Shown: positions 22,344-33,090 of the stretch, piece by piece | Layout: each line of letters starts with the position of its first letter | Position numbering within the stretch: position 1 is the first letter of the stretch | NCBI GenBank assembly: GCA_032622095.1 | Contig: CP136066.1 | Coordinates: 99,407,319-99,471,318 of the forward strand | DNA: 64,000 nt | Reading direction: 5' to 3' | DNA from: Siphonodentalium dalli | Taxonomy: Eukaryota > Mollusca > Scaphopoda > Gadilida > Siphonodentaliidae | Made by a program: the position numbers and the translations under genes | Notes under the pieces: model-generated | Databases searched by the model: none | Seen by the model: the letters and a program-made list of their open reading frames with translations, nothing else | Told to the model about the DNA's origin: nothing

Positions 22344-25011
22344 TAGTGATGCGGACCGGACCAGACCACCTTGGCCAAGGCGGTCCAGTCCGGTCCGGTC
22401 CAGGGCATTCCGGTCCGGTACACATGCCTGGACCGGTCCAAAACGGTCCGGTCCACATACAATAGGCTATACATGAATATGTTAATGAAATCTCTGTTTT
22501 CTCAAAGTTTTTACTCTGTATAGTACAAACTATAAGGTTACTGAGTTCAGTGCATTGCAATGAGTCCATACATGTATATGTTAAAACGTACATTGTTTGC
22601 CGATTGTATGCATCATTGTCTGTCTCTGGTGGGATATATTTGGAGCGATGCACGATAATAGTATTTCTAGTAATGCGAACATGCACTAATTAAATGTATT
22701 GGACAGATATACATGTATAGCTAGGGCCAGAATGTGTTATAACCAATCTAACATGGCACTCAACTGATCGTATACATGATTCCTATCATACTTATTTTCA
22801 TTAAATTGAAATTTAAACGAAATAACTATACTGATGACAATTAATATACAAATGTGTACTAGCTAATATGACTACTACATTAATATTGGAGTCTGGGAGA
22901 TTGTGATGGCTGATTGTATAAGTCTTGACAATTACAGTTATATACCTAAGTTAGTTACTACTATTGGATTAAGTGACTGTCTTGTGTATGTACTATGTAA
23001 TGTGGTTTGCATGTTTCTTCGACAATTATAACTGTGAAAAACAATAGAATACTCGATTCGATATCCATCCAAATTGATTAGTTGATGCCATGTTAATTAC
23101 ACTGTTTATGACAAATATTTCCATACTCATTCAGTTGCATGTTTGTCGCATTGATAGGGTGCTACATGTACATATTGTTGGCCAGTGTATGATAGTAGTT
23201 ATTTAAAACAATTTAGAACGAAACAAGCAAATTTTATATTTTGAAAATGTTTTCAGAATGCTTAATAACATTTTAACATTTGGTTTACAGTAACACATTT
23301 GAAAATGTTTTCAGAATGATTGACATATTAACATATGGTTTATTCTAACAAATTTGAACATCTATACATTGTTTTCGTGGCATCAAACGTTTAATAGATG
23401 GGTGATTTCACGGGAAGTGTAGCATGAAGGAATTGGACACATATCTCCCTTAAATTCATGTTCAGTGTATGACCAACCTACCATTCATTTTTGATCATAT
23501 AAAGGTATATTTATGTGACCGGCGCAGCAAATTTTAGCTGCATATGATTATTTTTTGCAATTTTATGACCAGAAATGTGCATTTTTTGGCCATTTTCTCT
23601 GTGCCAAACAGGAAATGGTCTCAATAATAAGGTGATTATAAGAAAATATATAGTACAAAGGAAACAAGTTTCATACAGTAATTATAATCTAAGACATTCT
23701 GTTCTTATTAGTGAAAATTTCATGTAAAAATGTAAAAAATATGTAATTTTATGTCAATTTTTTTTTATTTTGGAGACATTCCGTTAAAAAAATAAAAAAA
23801 CACCAAAATCAAATCAACAACAGCCAGTATTGAAGAAAACACCATTAAATATGTCACATATGGTGTATTTTCAACAATAAGGATATGATATCTAATAGAG
23901 ATGTGCTATTATTTCTGTGATTAAAAATTAGTGATTTTTTTAGTTTTTTGATTAGTGATGACGAAAATTCCGTTAAAAAATGTCCTTTCCTGAACATGGC
24001 TTTTTCTGAAATTTTCTCATTACCAGCCACCTTAACAAGGAAAGTAAATTTTAATAATGGCATTAGATGGCATGACAGACATAACTGTCAGAAAGTTTAG
24101 TATGTAACACACTAGTAATGTAAAAAAGTTGATTTATCATTGTTTAAAAAAATGTCCTTTCCTGAACGATTTTTGACAATATGCATTGAGGTCATATATC
24201 GGAGGAAAAACACCTGTAATCACCAGTGCAATATATATATATCACTTGGGAACACATATCAAATTTCTCAAAAACCTTTCAAGTATTTTTTATAATTCGG
24301 TGGATTTTTAATTTGTAGAAGGCACACAAAAGTAGTGTTTTTGGGTTGTTTTTAACACTTTATTCAAATTTGTCATAAGTAACAGCAAGGCTTTTGACAA
24401 AATATGATGACTTCCAAACACTGAAAGTGGAATAACTTTGGAACCGAATAAAAAATTTCAATTCTGTAAAAACTGTTATATTTTAGAAGCTCTCCTCTGC
24501 AGCTTGAGACATATTGTGGTAAATGAGAACTCATCTGAAATTTTCAGTTGAATTCCCTGTTTACTGCTGCTGTTTTTTCATCTTTAATTTAAAGATATTA
24601 TAGTGATGCCATATCTATGGTATGATGTAACTTTTTAAACAATGGTTCCCATGCTATAAATTTTGTGGAGATGTGTTCCCTGTATTCCAGCTACAAAATA
24701 AAAACAAAACGAAAGTGATTGAAGAAACTTCATTTTTCAGTGCATTTGGCACTTTTCGTGCTACACTTCCCGTGAAGTCACCCAGATATTAACCACTTGA
24801 ATGCGTCAATACATTGTTGTTAATTGATATGACGGCAATTACGCAATAATATTCGCGATAATTTATTATAACTGAAGTAAAATAATGGACCGGACCGGAG
24901 AGTACCGGACCGGCGGCAAAAAGGGGTCCGGTCCGGTCCAGTGACACCCGGTCCGGACCGGACCGCGGTCCAGGACCGGACCGGTCCAAAGCAGTCCGGT
25001 CCGCGTCGCTA
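22344..25011. mobile_element. hAT-like element with GC-rich GGTCCGGTCC ends and exact 8-bp duplication
   Basis: Starts TAGTGATGCGGACCGGACC and ends GGTCCGCGTCGCTA. GTATTTAG stands directly outside both ends (22336-22343 and 25012-25019), an exact 8-bp target duplication as hAT elements make. About 130 bases at each end are packed with GGTCC/GGACC, strikingly GC-rich against the AT-rich surroundings. A second element (23400-24783) is inserted inside. It lies in intron 1 of the YeeE/YedE gene, 52 bases past the exon 1 donor. Pro/Gly/Arg-rich ORFs over the termini are not genes. Confidence 0.85.
23400..24783. mobile_element. Nested element with GGGTGAYTTCACGGGAAGTG termini
   Basis: Left end GGGTGATTTCACGGGAAGTG, right end reversed GGGTGACTTCACGGGAAGTG. 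The 25-base inverted repeats differ at one position. AGAT flanks both ends (23396-23399, 24784-24787), a possible 4-bp target duplication. The 1.38-kb body is AT-rich, with no ORF I recognise. Superfamily not assignable by eye. Confidence 0.75.
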
Positions 25012-25063
25012 GTATTTAGGGAAACATAGTCATAGTTATATAATATATACCATGCACACTCAC

Positions 25064-25277
25064 CTCTTCCCTTTTCCAAAGCAACACCAAAACAGAAACC
25101 AGCAACGCCACATACACAAATCTTTATCATTTTATTCATAACTGGAGCTTCCCGATTTTCTTTTGGAAATTCATTCTTCAGAAATCGTGACATTTCCTCG
25201 CTGCTGTTCCCCATAGAAGATTTAGCTCGTTTAAATGTTTCTCCGTATTTAGTGTCACCCATAGTTGAGGCAGACAT
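25064..25277 (-). CDS. YeeE/YedE-family membrane protein, exon 1 (start)
   Basis: Likely first coding exon of a multi-exon gene running leftward. 71 codons from MSASTMGDTK to ...FGVALEKGR, then a GTGAGT donor in phase 1. The next Met (25262) is an alternative start, and the frame stays open upstream to 25505. Residues 1-45 are hydrophilic and charged; about 50-66 (MIKICVCGVAGFCFGVALEKG) form the first membrane helix with the GFxFGxALEKG pattern of YeeE/YedE proteins. Bacterial relatives (TsuA/YeeE) take up thiosulphate; the substrate in animals is unknown to me. Exons 2 (16692-16775), 3 (6689-6846) and 4 (905-953) fit in phase, and the C-terminal half is off-window. A hAT-like element sits just inside intron 1. 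Confidence 0.8.
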
Positions 25278-25505
25278 AACTGATGTCAAACGAGACAAAA
25301 TCGCATAAAAGTTGAAGTTCACACGAGCAATTAAAACATGGCTTTCAGAGTCAAGTACCGGTGTGTTAAAAAGCGTACATGTAAACACAAACGCATGTTT
25401 GTCCCATAAGAAGAGCGAGGTCACAGTAAATTGATGACCTTTGACATGAATTTTAAATGTATGGGAGGCCGTTTTTACATTAATATAAAATGACCGAATC
25501 TCCAC

Positions 25506-27085
25506 GACAAACGTGGCCGAGGTGGATCTTTCTATGTTCGTTGACCGTGCACATGTCTACATACAATTTGGTGTGTAATTCATTCAGGAGCTTCATTTCA
25601 TGTTACAATGACCCCTCATTGATTCAAATACGCCACCCTATCCTAGATGAACTGTATACCATTCCCTAACATAAAACAACTGTTCAAATGATGAAGACCA
25701 GTTTATATGGCTAATTAATTAGATGCGAAGATGAGATTGTCATGAGTAAGATATGTGTCCTTATTGATATTGATTAGGCCCCCTCTGCAGAAAATATTGG
25801 TGATCCTCCCGTGCGTTACAAATGTTGACTAACTCAGATGAAATTTTAAAAGCAGAAGGACTGACAGCAATTAACCACAAACACACCACATACCATCCTG
25901 TACACTACCGGTATATATCTTATGTTCGTCATCTACATTGTATTTGTTAAAATGTTAATGGGAGTGGTGCGGATATAAGTTGTCAAAAATTTGAACCCCG
26001 ATCCTTCTTGTAATATTATATTACAATAAAAATATGTTTAAACAAAAATAGACATACTATACCATTCTGGCAACGTCGATAATGTTTTGCATTCTTGTAT
26101 AATCGTACACTATAAAAGACAAATCGAGTACTATCAAACTCCTTTCGTTGTCCATGCACTTAACCAAAACACATATAATGCGACCAAGGGAAATTACTAT
26201 ATTACCTTGCATTTGGTTGGTCAATATGGGCGAATTAATTCTAACGAAGTCGTTTCGAGACATCTATATATAGACTCTGACATATGTGTTAATACATTAT
26301 CATACCTACAGTCAGGGACGTGGCGACAGTGTATAACTACCCCTTCACCCCCAACGCTGGTCAAAAGTTTCTACAGTTGGAAATTTCATGCCCCACGCAC
26401 AATTTGTTGGAAACTTTCACCAAATGCATATAGGTTGAAATTGTTTGATTATCCAAACAATATGGGGAATATGTTAATTGCTTTTAGTCCAATAGTAGGC
26501 CTATAGCTGGCATATTTTTGCTATATTTAGCCCAAATTTTTGTCTTAAATTGCAATCAGTTGGAAATTTTCCAACCTTCCAATAGTTGGAATGTTCCAAC
26601 CAAAATTGGATGAAAAATGGGATTTTACGAACCTTGGCTTTAATGGAAAGTTCAAGGTGGACACCCCAACGGATACCCTCTAGACAGGAAACTGACTGTG
26701 TGTGTAAGATCTAATCGTGTATTACTTCTATTCTACACAAATATACGGTTACACGTTCTTCGAGGTTATGTATACATTCAACCAAATAATTTCCAATAGG
26801 CCTATATAGGCGACTGTGTTAGGATTAAGCCATGCCCACGATTCGTTACTAACCCGAGGCAAACTTGAAATATTGTGGCGATTGGAACTCTACGTCGGAC
26901 ATTATTTGGCAAACAATATATGGTGCCGATCCATACATTTTGCTGTCAACATTTCAGTATAGAAAAATACCCCCACCCCTCCTCAATTTGGCGACCAACG
27001 CAGACGCTTGGTGAACAATCTCACCTAAATGGTCGAGGAATTAACATAGCCCATTAATTTCGTTTTCCGTTCATATTAAACAACT
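25506..27085. other. Upstream of the YeeE/YedE gene; no gene seen
   Basis: Should contain the minus-strand promoter close to 25300-25600, but no TATA or initiator stands out. The 139-codon plus ORF at 26087-26506 has no family features. A stretch near 26350-26650 repeats 'gttggaaatttc'-type words and is probably old repeat. Confidence 0.35.
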
Positions 27086-27512
27086 CAAAGATGCAAAATC
27101 CGAATTAACGCTCCCAATTTACTATTTCTTTGGCGGGGGGGGGGGGGGTAAAATATTTGATTCGAGTCGAGGAACCCACCCACCAAAGCTCGGACTGATC
27201 AGCTATCGTTTTTTTTTTATATTATTTTTCATCACCGGTACTTTTTGGCGGCTTGGCAATGAGTCGACGGTCTCGGACCAAATTGCGGATGAAGTTGGAT
27301 AACTCTAAAAACAAATGGCTTTGGGTGTTAGAAATGTGACAATCCGGCAAAATTTCGTTGATAAATAACAGGTGTTGGGCAATTTTATACTATAGTTGAC
27401 CGTGGTTAGCATTATTGGGTAATTAATCGATTCTGATAACTGAAGCGACATTTAAAAACAATATTGGAATCTGATGATATGGCGACCATCGAATCGGATT
27501 GAGTACCTTTAA
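27086..27512 (-). mobile_element. TTAAAGGTACTC-family MITE, copy 1
   Basis: Ends 'gaatcggattgagtacctttaa' at the right and begins 'aaagatgcaaaatccgaattaac' at the left. Shared internal marks are 'gattcgagtcgaggaacccaccca', 'accaaattgcggatgaag' and 'caaaatttcgttgataaataacaggt'. Contains a poly-G run at about 27135-27148. Confidence 0.75.
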
Positions 27513-28459
27513 GATATGTTTATACACATTCATGAATTTGATTAACCAATATCTCACAAAGATGAGTTAGTAATAGTAATCAATAAACATGGTCACAAGC
27601 ATCCATACATATATTGGCATTTTTCAAAAATAATGGCCGGTTTCTTTCCATCACTCTTTTTTCTGCGACAAAGATATTAACGGTTTCCATAAATGTTGTG
27701 TTAGGCATGAAATGTCCAAACTATTGGAAATTTCGACCAATGTTGGGATGATACACCCCCACTTGTCCTAATTGCATGCACAACGGCGAGAGCAGGTTGG
27801 ATCAAATGGCCAGCACTAATTCTTGTCCCCGATCATATTACCAATAAATCATATTTGAAACAAATACCAAGCAGAAGATTAAATGGGCATGGCTCATTCG
27901 AGCTTCCAAATTTCGTCCACGTAAAATTGGAAGGAGGTATAGTATAGGTTGGCAAATACACGAACTATTGATATACCGACTTCATGTGCTCTGAAAAATA
28001 CTGGCCATGCATGGTCACAGCCATTTCCCAGCTTCTTAAATATTTTTTGCACAGTTCTAAGTGACACAAACGCTATATATATGTATTGCTATATACCATA
28101 TCAGGAATAGACAAACAAGGAACACTCTTTTCTGTACCATGCCGTGCACATGGCTGTTGTTTGTTTGGGAACAAGACACCGTGTTCCAAGTTGTATTTTT
28201 TATGATTTCAATGCGTCTTTCCGTGACATATAAAGCCCGCAGATAGATTGTTCAAGAATTTATCGACATATTTCGATACCGGGACAATTTAAAAAAGAGA
28301 ATATCATATGCCGTATTTTGGAGCGCAAACCGACACGTGCCTTTAACGATATAACACATATATAGGCACTCTGAAGAAGGCGGCCCATGACTGCGTGAAT
28401 TTTTTAAATATCATTTGAAGGAAAAAATCACCATCCTTTATAACCAATATAAGGTATAG
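27513..28459. other. Intergenic; no gene seen
   Basis: A degraded piece of the TTAAAGGCACGTG family may end near 28340 ('acacgtgcctttaa'). Otherwise nothing recognised. Confidence 0.35.
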
Positions 28460-28697
28460 TCTATAATATATTTTGGAACTTCTGTATGTATGTATGTATG
28501 TATGTGTGTTATAGACTCGAAAACTGCTCAACCGATCCGACTCAAATTTGGTATGTCCCGGGAACAACGTGGGCGGGTCCAATTTTACGCTCATATAGGC
28601 ATGTTTCTGACCGATCGACGCTGTATATTCCGCACAGACGGAGGCGATCACAAAGAAATCCACAAATAGCCCGGACGAGGTCGGGCACATCAGCTAG
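28460..28697 (+). mobile_element. Helitron-like (pearl/HINE-type) element, short copy
   Basis: Begins TCTATAATATATTTTGGAAC, has a (GTAT)n tract at 28485-28508, and ends in a GC-rich hairpin ('agcccggacgaggtcgggc') followed by CTAG. A 3' hairpin followed by a CTRR-type end is the Helitron signature. Directly followed head-to-tail by a second copy. Confidence 0.6.
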
Positions 28698-29259
28698 TCT
28701 CATATATATTTTGAAGACCTCTGTTTGTCTGTCTGTCTGTCTGTATGTCTGTCATTTATACAAATCTACGATTCTCGACCGATCGGGACTAAACTTGGTA
28801 CGTGTGTGTAGTTTGACCAGGCGGTGGACGTTGTCGTATTGGTGAGCCCGTGCGGCGCCCGCTTCGCGCATGCGCAGACGAGATCTCGGAAACGGGTGGA
28901 GCTCTCGACTTGAAATTTGGTATTTGAATGTATCTTGCCCCGGATACGAATTTTATCGGGTCGCCGAGCCCGTGCGATGCCAGCTTCGCGCATGCGCAGA
29001 CGAGATCTCGGAAACGGGTGGAGCTATCGACTTGAAATTTGGTATGTGAATGTATCTTGCCCCGGATACGAATTTTATCGGGTCGCCGAGCCCGTGCGAC
29101 GCCAGCTTCGCGCATGCGCAGACCAGATCTCGGAAACGGGTAGAGCTATCGACTTGAAATTTGGTTTTTGAATAGCCCGGACAACGTCGGGCTGGGTAGA
29201 GCTATCGACTTGAAATTTGGTTTTTGAATAGCCCGGACAACGTCGGGCTCATCGGCTAG
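28698..29259 (+). mobile_element. Helitron-like (pearl/HINE-type) element with 122-bp core repeats
   Basis: Begins TCTCATATATATTTTGAAGA, with (CTGT)n at 28723-28755, then three core monomers spaced 122 bases ('gcgcatgcgc' at 28866, 28988, 29110). It ends in the hairpin 'agcccggacaacgtcgggct', present twice (about 29173-29192 and 29230-29249), and finally CTAG at 29256-29259. Opposite-strand copies are at 42740-44440. ORFs over the core are repeat artefacts. Confidence 0.7.
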
Positions 29260-30129
29260 TACTATATAAAACAAATTCTAATGATATAAAATAATTGGTT
29301 TAAAAAAAATCATAACAACTTTTTTTTATAGGTAGGTCGATTGAGTGTTTGATTTGTAATATTTGCAAAATCACATCGAACCCAACCATGCAGCGTATGC
29401 GCTCAGTCTATATACCATCTCAAAGCATATACTGTCTGCGAGAAAATAAATCAAACATTTTCTTCATTGCATATTTGATTTTGTATTTTTTTTTTGGCAG
29501 CCATTTGCAGAACTATACTTTTGAAGGAAATATCACCATAAAGCAACATAATGTTTAAGACGAGGATATTTATGAAGTCGGTGTTGTTTTTGTCCTTCAC
29601 GCGAGAAAAAAAATAGTCCTGCAAGTGGCCACAAAAAAACAATGAATTAATTATGCAATGAAAAATGTTTTATTTATTCTCACAGAGATTGGGGTGCCTC
29701 CAAATACCAATTCGTTTAATCTTATCGACCCATAATACATAGGTATAATACATTTATGTACATGACTTGCATAATAAATATTCAAATGATATATATACGT
29801 TATAACATATGAACAGTATTTATAATAAATAGTTTAAATAGTTTTCCCCATATAATTATGCAACAATAAATCAACCAGCAAACTCATTCACGACAAGATT
29901 ACCATGATATCAGCGTTATAGTAATGAGCAATTCAATATAATCATAAGAAATCAGAAGCAGGCCATGCGATAACTCAAACACGCCATCAGCATACTGTTA
30001 TGCATTTATAAAAAATGCTGATTAATGATGATTGAGCGACTTCTGTGCGCAAAACTTTCAAAGGGTTTATTCGGGTGGATCACACGCAGCTCCACGCACA
30101 TAGACATACACACCTATACATCTACACAT
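29260..30129. other. Intergenic; no gene seen
   Basis: AT-rich sequence with no recognised exon or repeat end. Confidence 0.35.
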
Positions 30130-30593
30130 ATATGTAACCCGCCATATAAAATCCAGTCGTAAGTCGGGATTTTTTTACCCTGTGCCAATGCATTCTCTTA
30201 TATATGCGAGTCGACCATAGGTCACCTCGCATATATAAGAGAATGCATTGGCCTAACAATTTTTTACAATTTTAATAATTTTTTCTTGTATTCTTTAACA
30301 ATTTTATAATTTCACCCATACAGAGCCCCAGACAAACATGAGCAGACGACACTCTTCTATATGCTTCTATATGTGTGTGGGGCTCCCTGCAGGGTAATGG
30401 ATGTTTTTTATTTTATGTCCTAAAAATTGTCATAAACATTTATTTAAAAAAAATGATAAAAAATTGTTAGGCCAATGCATTCTCTTATATATGCGAGGCG
30501 ACCTATGGTCGACTCGCATATATAAGAGAATGCATTGGCACAGGGTAAAAAAATCCCGACTTCCGACTGGATTTGATATGGTGGGTCACATAT
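30130..30593. repeat. Large palindrome whose arms each contain a smaller palindrome
   Basis: Outer arms: 'tatgtaacccgccatat...ccagtcg...gtcgggatttttttaccctgtgcc' on the left, and its reverse 'ggcacagggtaaaaaaatcccgac...cgactgg...atggtgggtcacata' on the right. Each arm holds a perfect-looking hairpin at 30184-30252 and 30471-30539 ('gccaatgcattctcttatat' with its reverse). Central spacer about 30265-30460. Confidence 0.8.
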
Positions 30594-30642
30594 ACCATCG
30601 ATATACGTACATGGGTTGACTATATAGCTGATACTAAAGTTA

Positions 30643-31095
30643 TTAAAGGTACTCAATCCGATCAGACGCTCCTAAATTACTATTTCTTTGGCTTCGGGTG
30701 TAAAAAAATATTTGATTCGAGTCGAGGAACCCACCCATCAAAGCCCAGAGTGACCAGATATCGATTTTTGTAGGTTGTTATTTCTCTGGATGTGTTATAA
30801 TATGTGGCCCAGAACCACGTGGTCTCTTATAAAATTGCGGATGAAGATGGATAACTCTAAAATCAAGTGGTAATACGGCCAAATTTCGTGATACTTAAGT
30901 GATAATACGGTCATATTTTGTTGAACAAAATGTTGATAAATAACAAGTTTTGGGACATTTTATACCATAGTTGACAGTGGTTAGCATTATTTCGTTGCAA
31001 TAAATCGATTCTGATAACTAAAGCGTATTTTGAAGAAATGTTGTTGTTGTATCTAGATGATATGGAGACCATATGATCGGATTGAGTACCTTTAA
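30643..31095 (+). mobile_element. TTAAAGGTACTC-family MITE, copy 2 (complete)
   Basis: Starts TTAAAGGTACTCAATCCGAT and ends ATCGGATTGAGTACCTTTAA: about 20-base near-perfect inverted ends with TTAA on both sides. Body about 450 bases, noncoding. TTAA target choice is seen in piggyBac and Kolobok-type transposons, but the family is not assigned. Confidence 0.85.
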
Positions 31096-31603
31096 TCAAA
31101 TTGAAATGGATTCCCACAACACACGCTTGTTGATTCGTATACATGCATCTGTGACTATACACTCTAAGAAAACGCTCCAAATTTAGTTCCCCGGAGAACA
31201 TATAATATACCAACATATAGCACCAAGCAGTTTGGTTCCATATGGAACTCACCGAATCCAAGCTTTGTGCGGGAATACAACCCAGCATAAATGTTCTGGT
31301 CTAAAATTTAACAAACGGTCCACGCCTTTGGGGTTAAGATGATTTAGGGAAGACTAGACCAATCACCATTCCTTCAAGATACCAATGCACACATGCCGCC
31401 TAGTTATAGACTGATTTCAATTCATATCTAGACTATATTCATTGGATTGCTGGTGCATGGGGGTAATTATATTGCTCATATATCACAGATAGGATAAATA
31501 AATTATGGAACAATAACTTTATAAATTTCAATTCGGTATTTCCTTCAGACATCAGAACGTCTTCGGGATCTATTCGGTGAACCAACATCATGTGATATAA
31601 ATT
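31096..31603. other. Intergenic between two MITE copies; no gene seen
   Basis: Contains 'ccccggagaacatat' and 'ggttccatatggaactcacc', words related to sequence near 32200-32300 and probably from another decayed repeat. Confidence 0.35.
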
Positions 31604-32048
31604 TTAAAGATGCATAATCCGAATTAACGTTCGCAAATTACTATTTCCTTGGCTTCGGGGGTAAAAAATATTTGATTCGAGTCGATGAACCCACCCATGA
31701 AAGCTCAGAGTGATCAGATATCGATTTTTGAAATCTATTATTTTTCACCACAAATAATATTTAGTGGCCCAGTAAAAGTCGACGAGAAGACCAAATTGCG
31801 AATGACGATGGATAACTCTAAAATCAAGTGGCTTTTTGTGTCAGATATTTGACAAACGGGCAAAATTTCGTTGAACAAAATGTTGATAAATAACAGGTTT
31901 TGGGCAATTTTATACTACAGTTGATTGTGGTTAGCATTATTTTTGGGCAATTAATCGATTCTGATAACTGAAGCGGCATTTAAAACAAATTTGTTGTTAT
32001 TGGAATCTGATGATATGGGGACCATCGAATCGGATTGAGTACCTTTAA
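31604..32048 (+). mobile_element. TTAAAGGTACTC-family MITE, copy 3
   Basis: TTAAAGATGCATAATCCGAA at the left, 'gaatcggattgagtacctttaa' at the right, TTAA on both sides. The body matches copies 1 and 2 throughout ('tttgattcgagtcgatgaacccaccca', 'ggttagcattat', 'taatcgattctgataactgaagc'). Confidence 0.85.
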
Positions 32049-33090
32049 ACAGTACATAACGTGTGTACGAACTCCATGTAATAGAACATTCCGAAACAAC
32101 GACACTTCAGACGTGCTTATAATTGTAGCATATAGTATCACAGCACAATTAATGTTTACACAAACACTCCTAATTGTTTCCTAGAAGGAATTTAGTGAAC
32201 GGAATGTGGGAACCCAAAGGAACTATTTGATTCCATTTTCTGGTTCCATCCAGCGAACCAGACAGAGAACCCAAACAGCTCAAATTGGTTCTCCGCTCAC
32301 CGCTCACGAAAAAAGTTGGAAATAACAAAAGTTGGAAATGTGCATGTATGTTAATTGGGTTCTCCTAATTGGACAAACCTGGGATGGGAACCACATTTTT
32401 TCTTTGTGTATGATTATTTATTTATAACTCGATACATCATAATGATTCATAGTTGTTTAATTTTACAATAATATATAATCGGGACAGCATAATCAAGAAG
32501 GCTGTCTAACTGCCGTCTGGGGGGGGGGGGGGGGGGGGGTGGCGTCCCAGTGAGACTATATATATGACGAAAACTATATATTCATCAAAGTTTTGTCACG
32601 ACAATGTATTATATATAGGCCTATATATAGGCATACTGAATTATATATTTTGTCCCGAAAGAAAGTACTTCGTAAAGCATAATATATACCTATGTGGACG
32701 TATGAGCAAGTTCAGATAATAGTTATATGTGTATAAATGGGGGAGTCATTATCCAGATATCTTGCTACTATTTACAATTCAAAACTGCGCATTCTGTTCA
32801 AAAGGCATGCACCAGAAACACCTGATGCAGGTGTGGTTTTATGTGATCTCGATTGGCTAACGCCCGTAGAGATCATATTACACCAGTACAAAACCTGGGA
32901 ATTTTTTGAAGTTTTGACAGGGAACCACGTAAAGTCGCAAAAATAACGCGAGGATTATATATGTTAGTTAATATCTGTTCCTTAATAATGTAATTCACTG
33001 TAGGCGAATGTCTCAACTCGAAATTTCACGATTTAAGTGACTTTGTGAGAGATATTGCTTTGCGTCACTTACAATTATGGAATTTCTCCT
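32049..33090. other. Intergenic; no gene seen
   Basis: Includes a poly-G run at about 32519-32539. A 69-codon plus ORF at 32737-32946 shows no family motif and no splice context. Confidence 0.35.

Noticed and set aside
22201-22686. 161-codon minus ORF with RSGPVRITT and GPERSGP-like text
   Set aside because: Covers the GC-rich terminal repeats of the hAT-like element, which keep frames open.
25278-25505. N-terminal extension of the YeeE/YedE exon 1 frame (76 extra codons)
   Set aside because: The frame is open but has no recognisable features. The Met at 25277 or 25262 gives a sensible N-terminus, so the extension is more likely 5' UTR.
26087-26506. 139-codon plus ORF upstream of the YeeE/YedE gene
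   Set aside because: Low-complexity mix without motif, and its second half overlaps sequence that looks repetitive ('gttggaaatttc').
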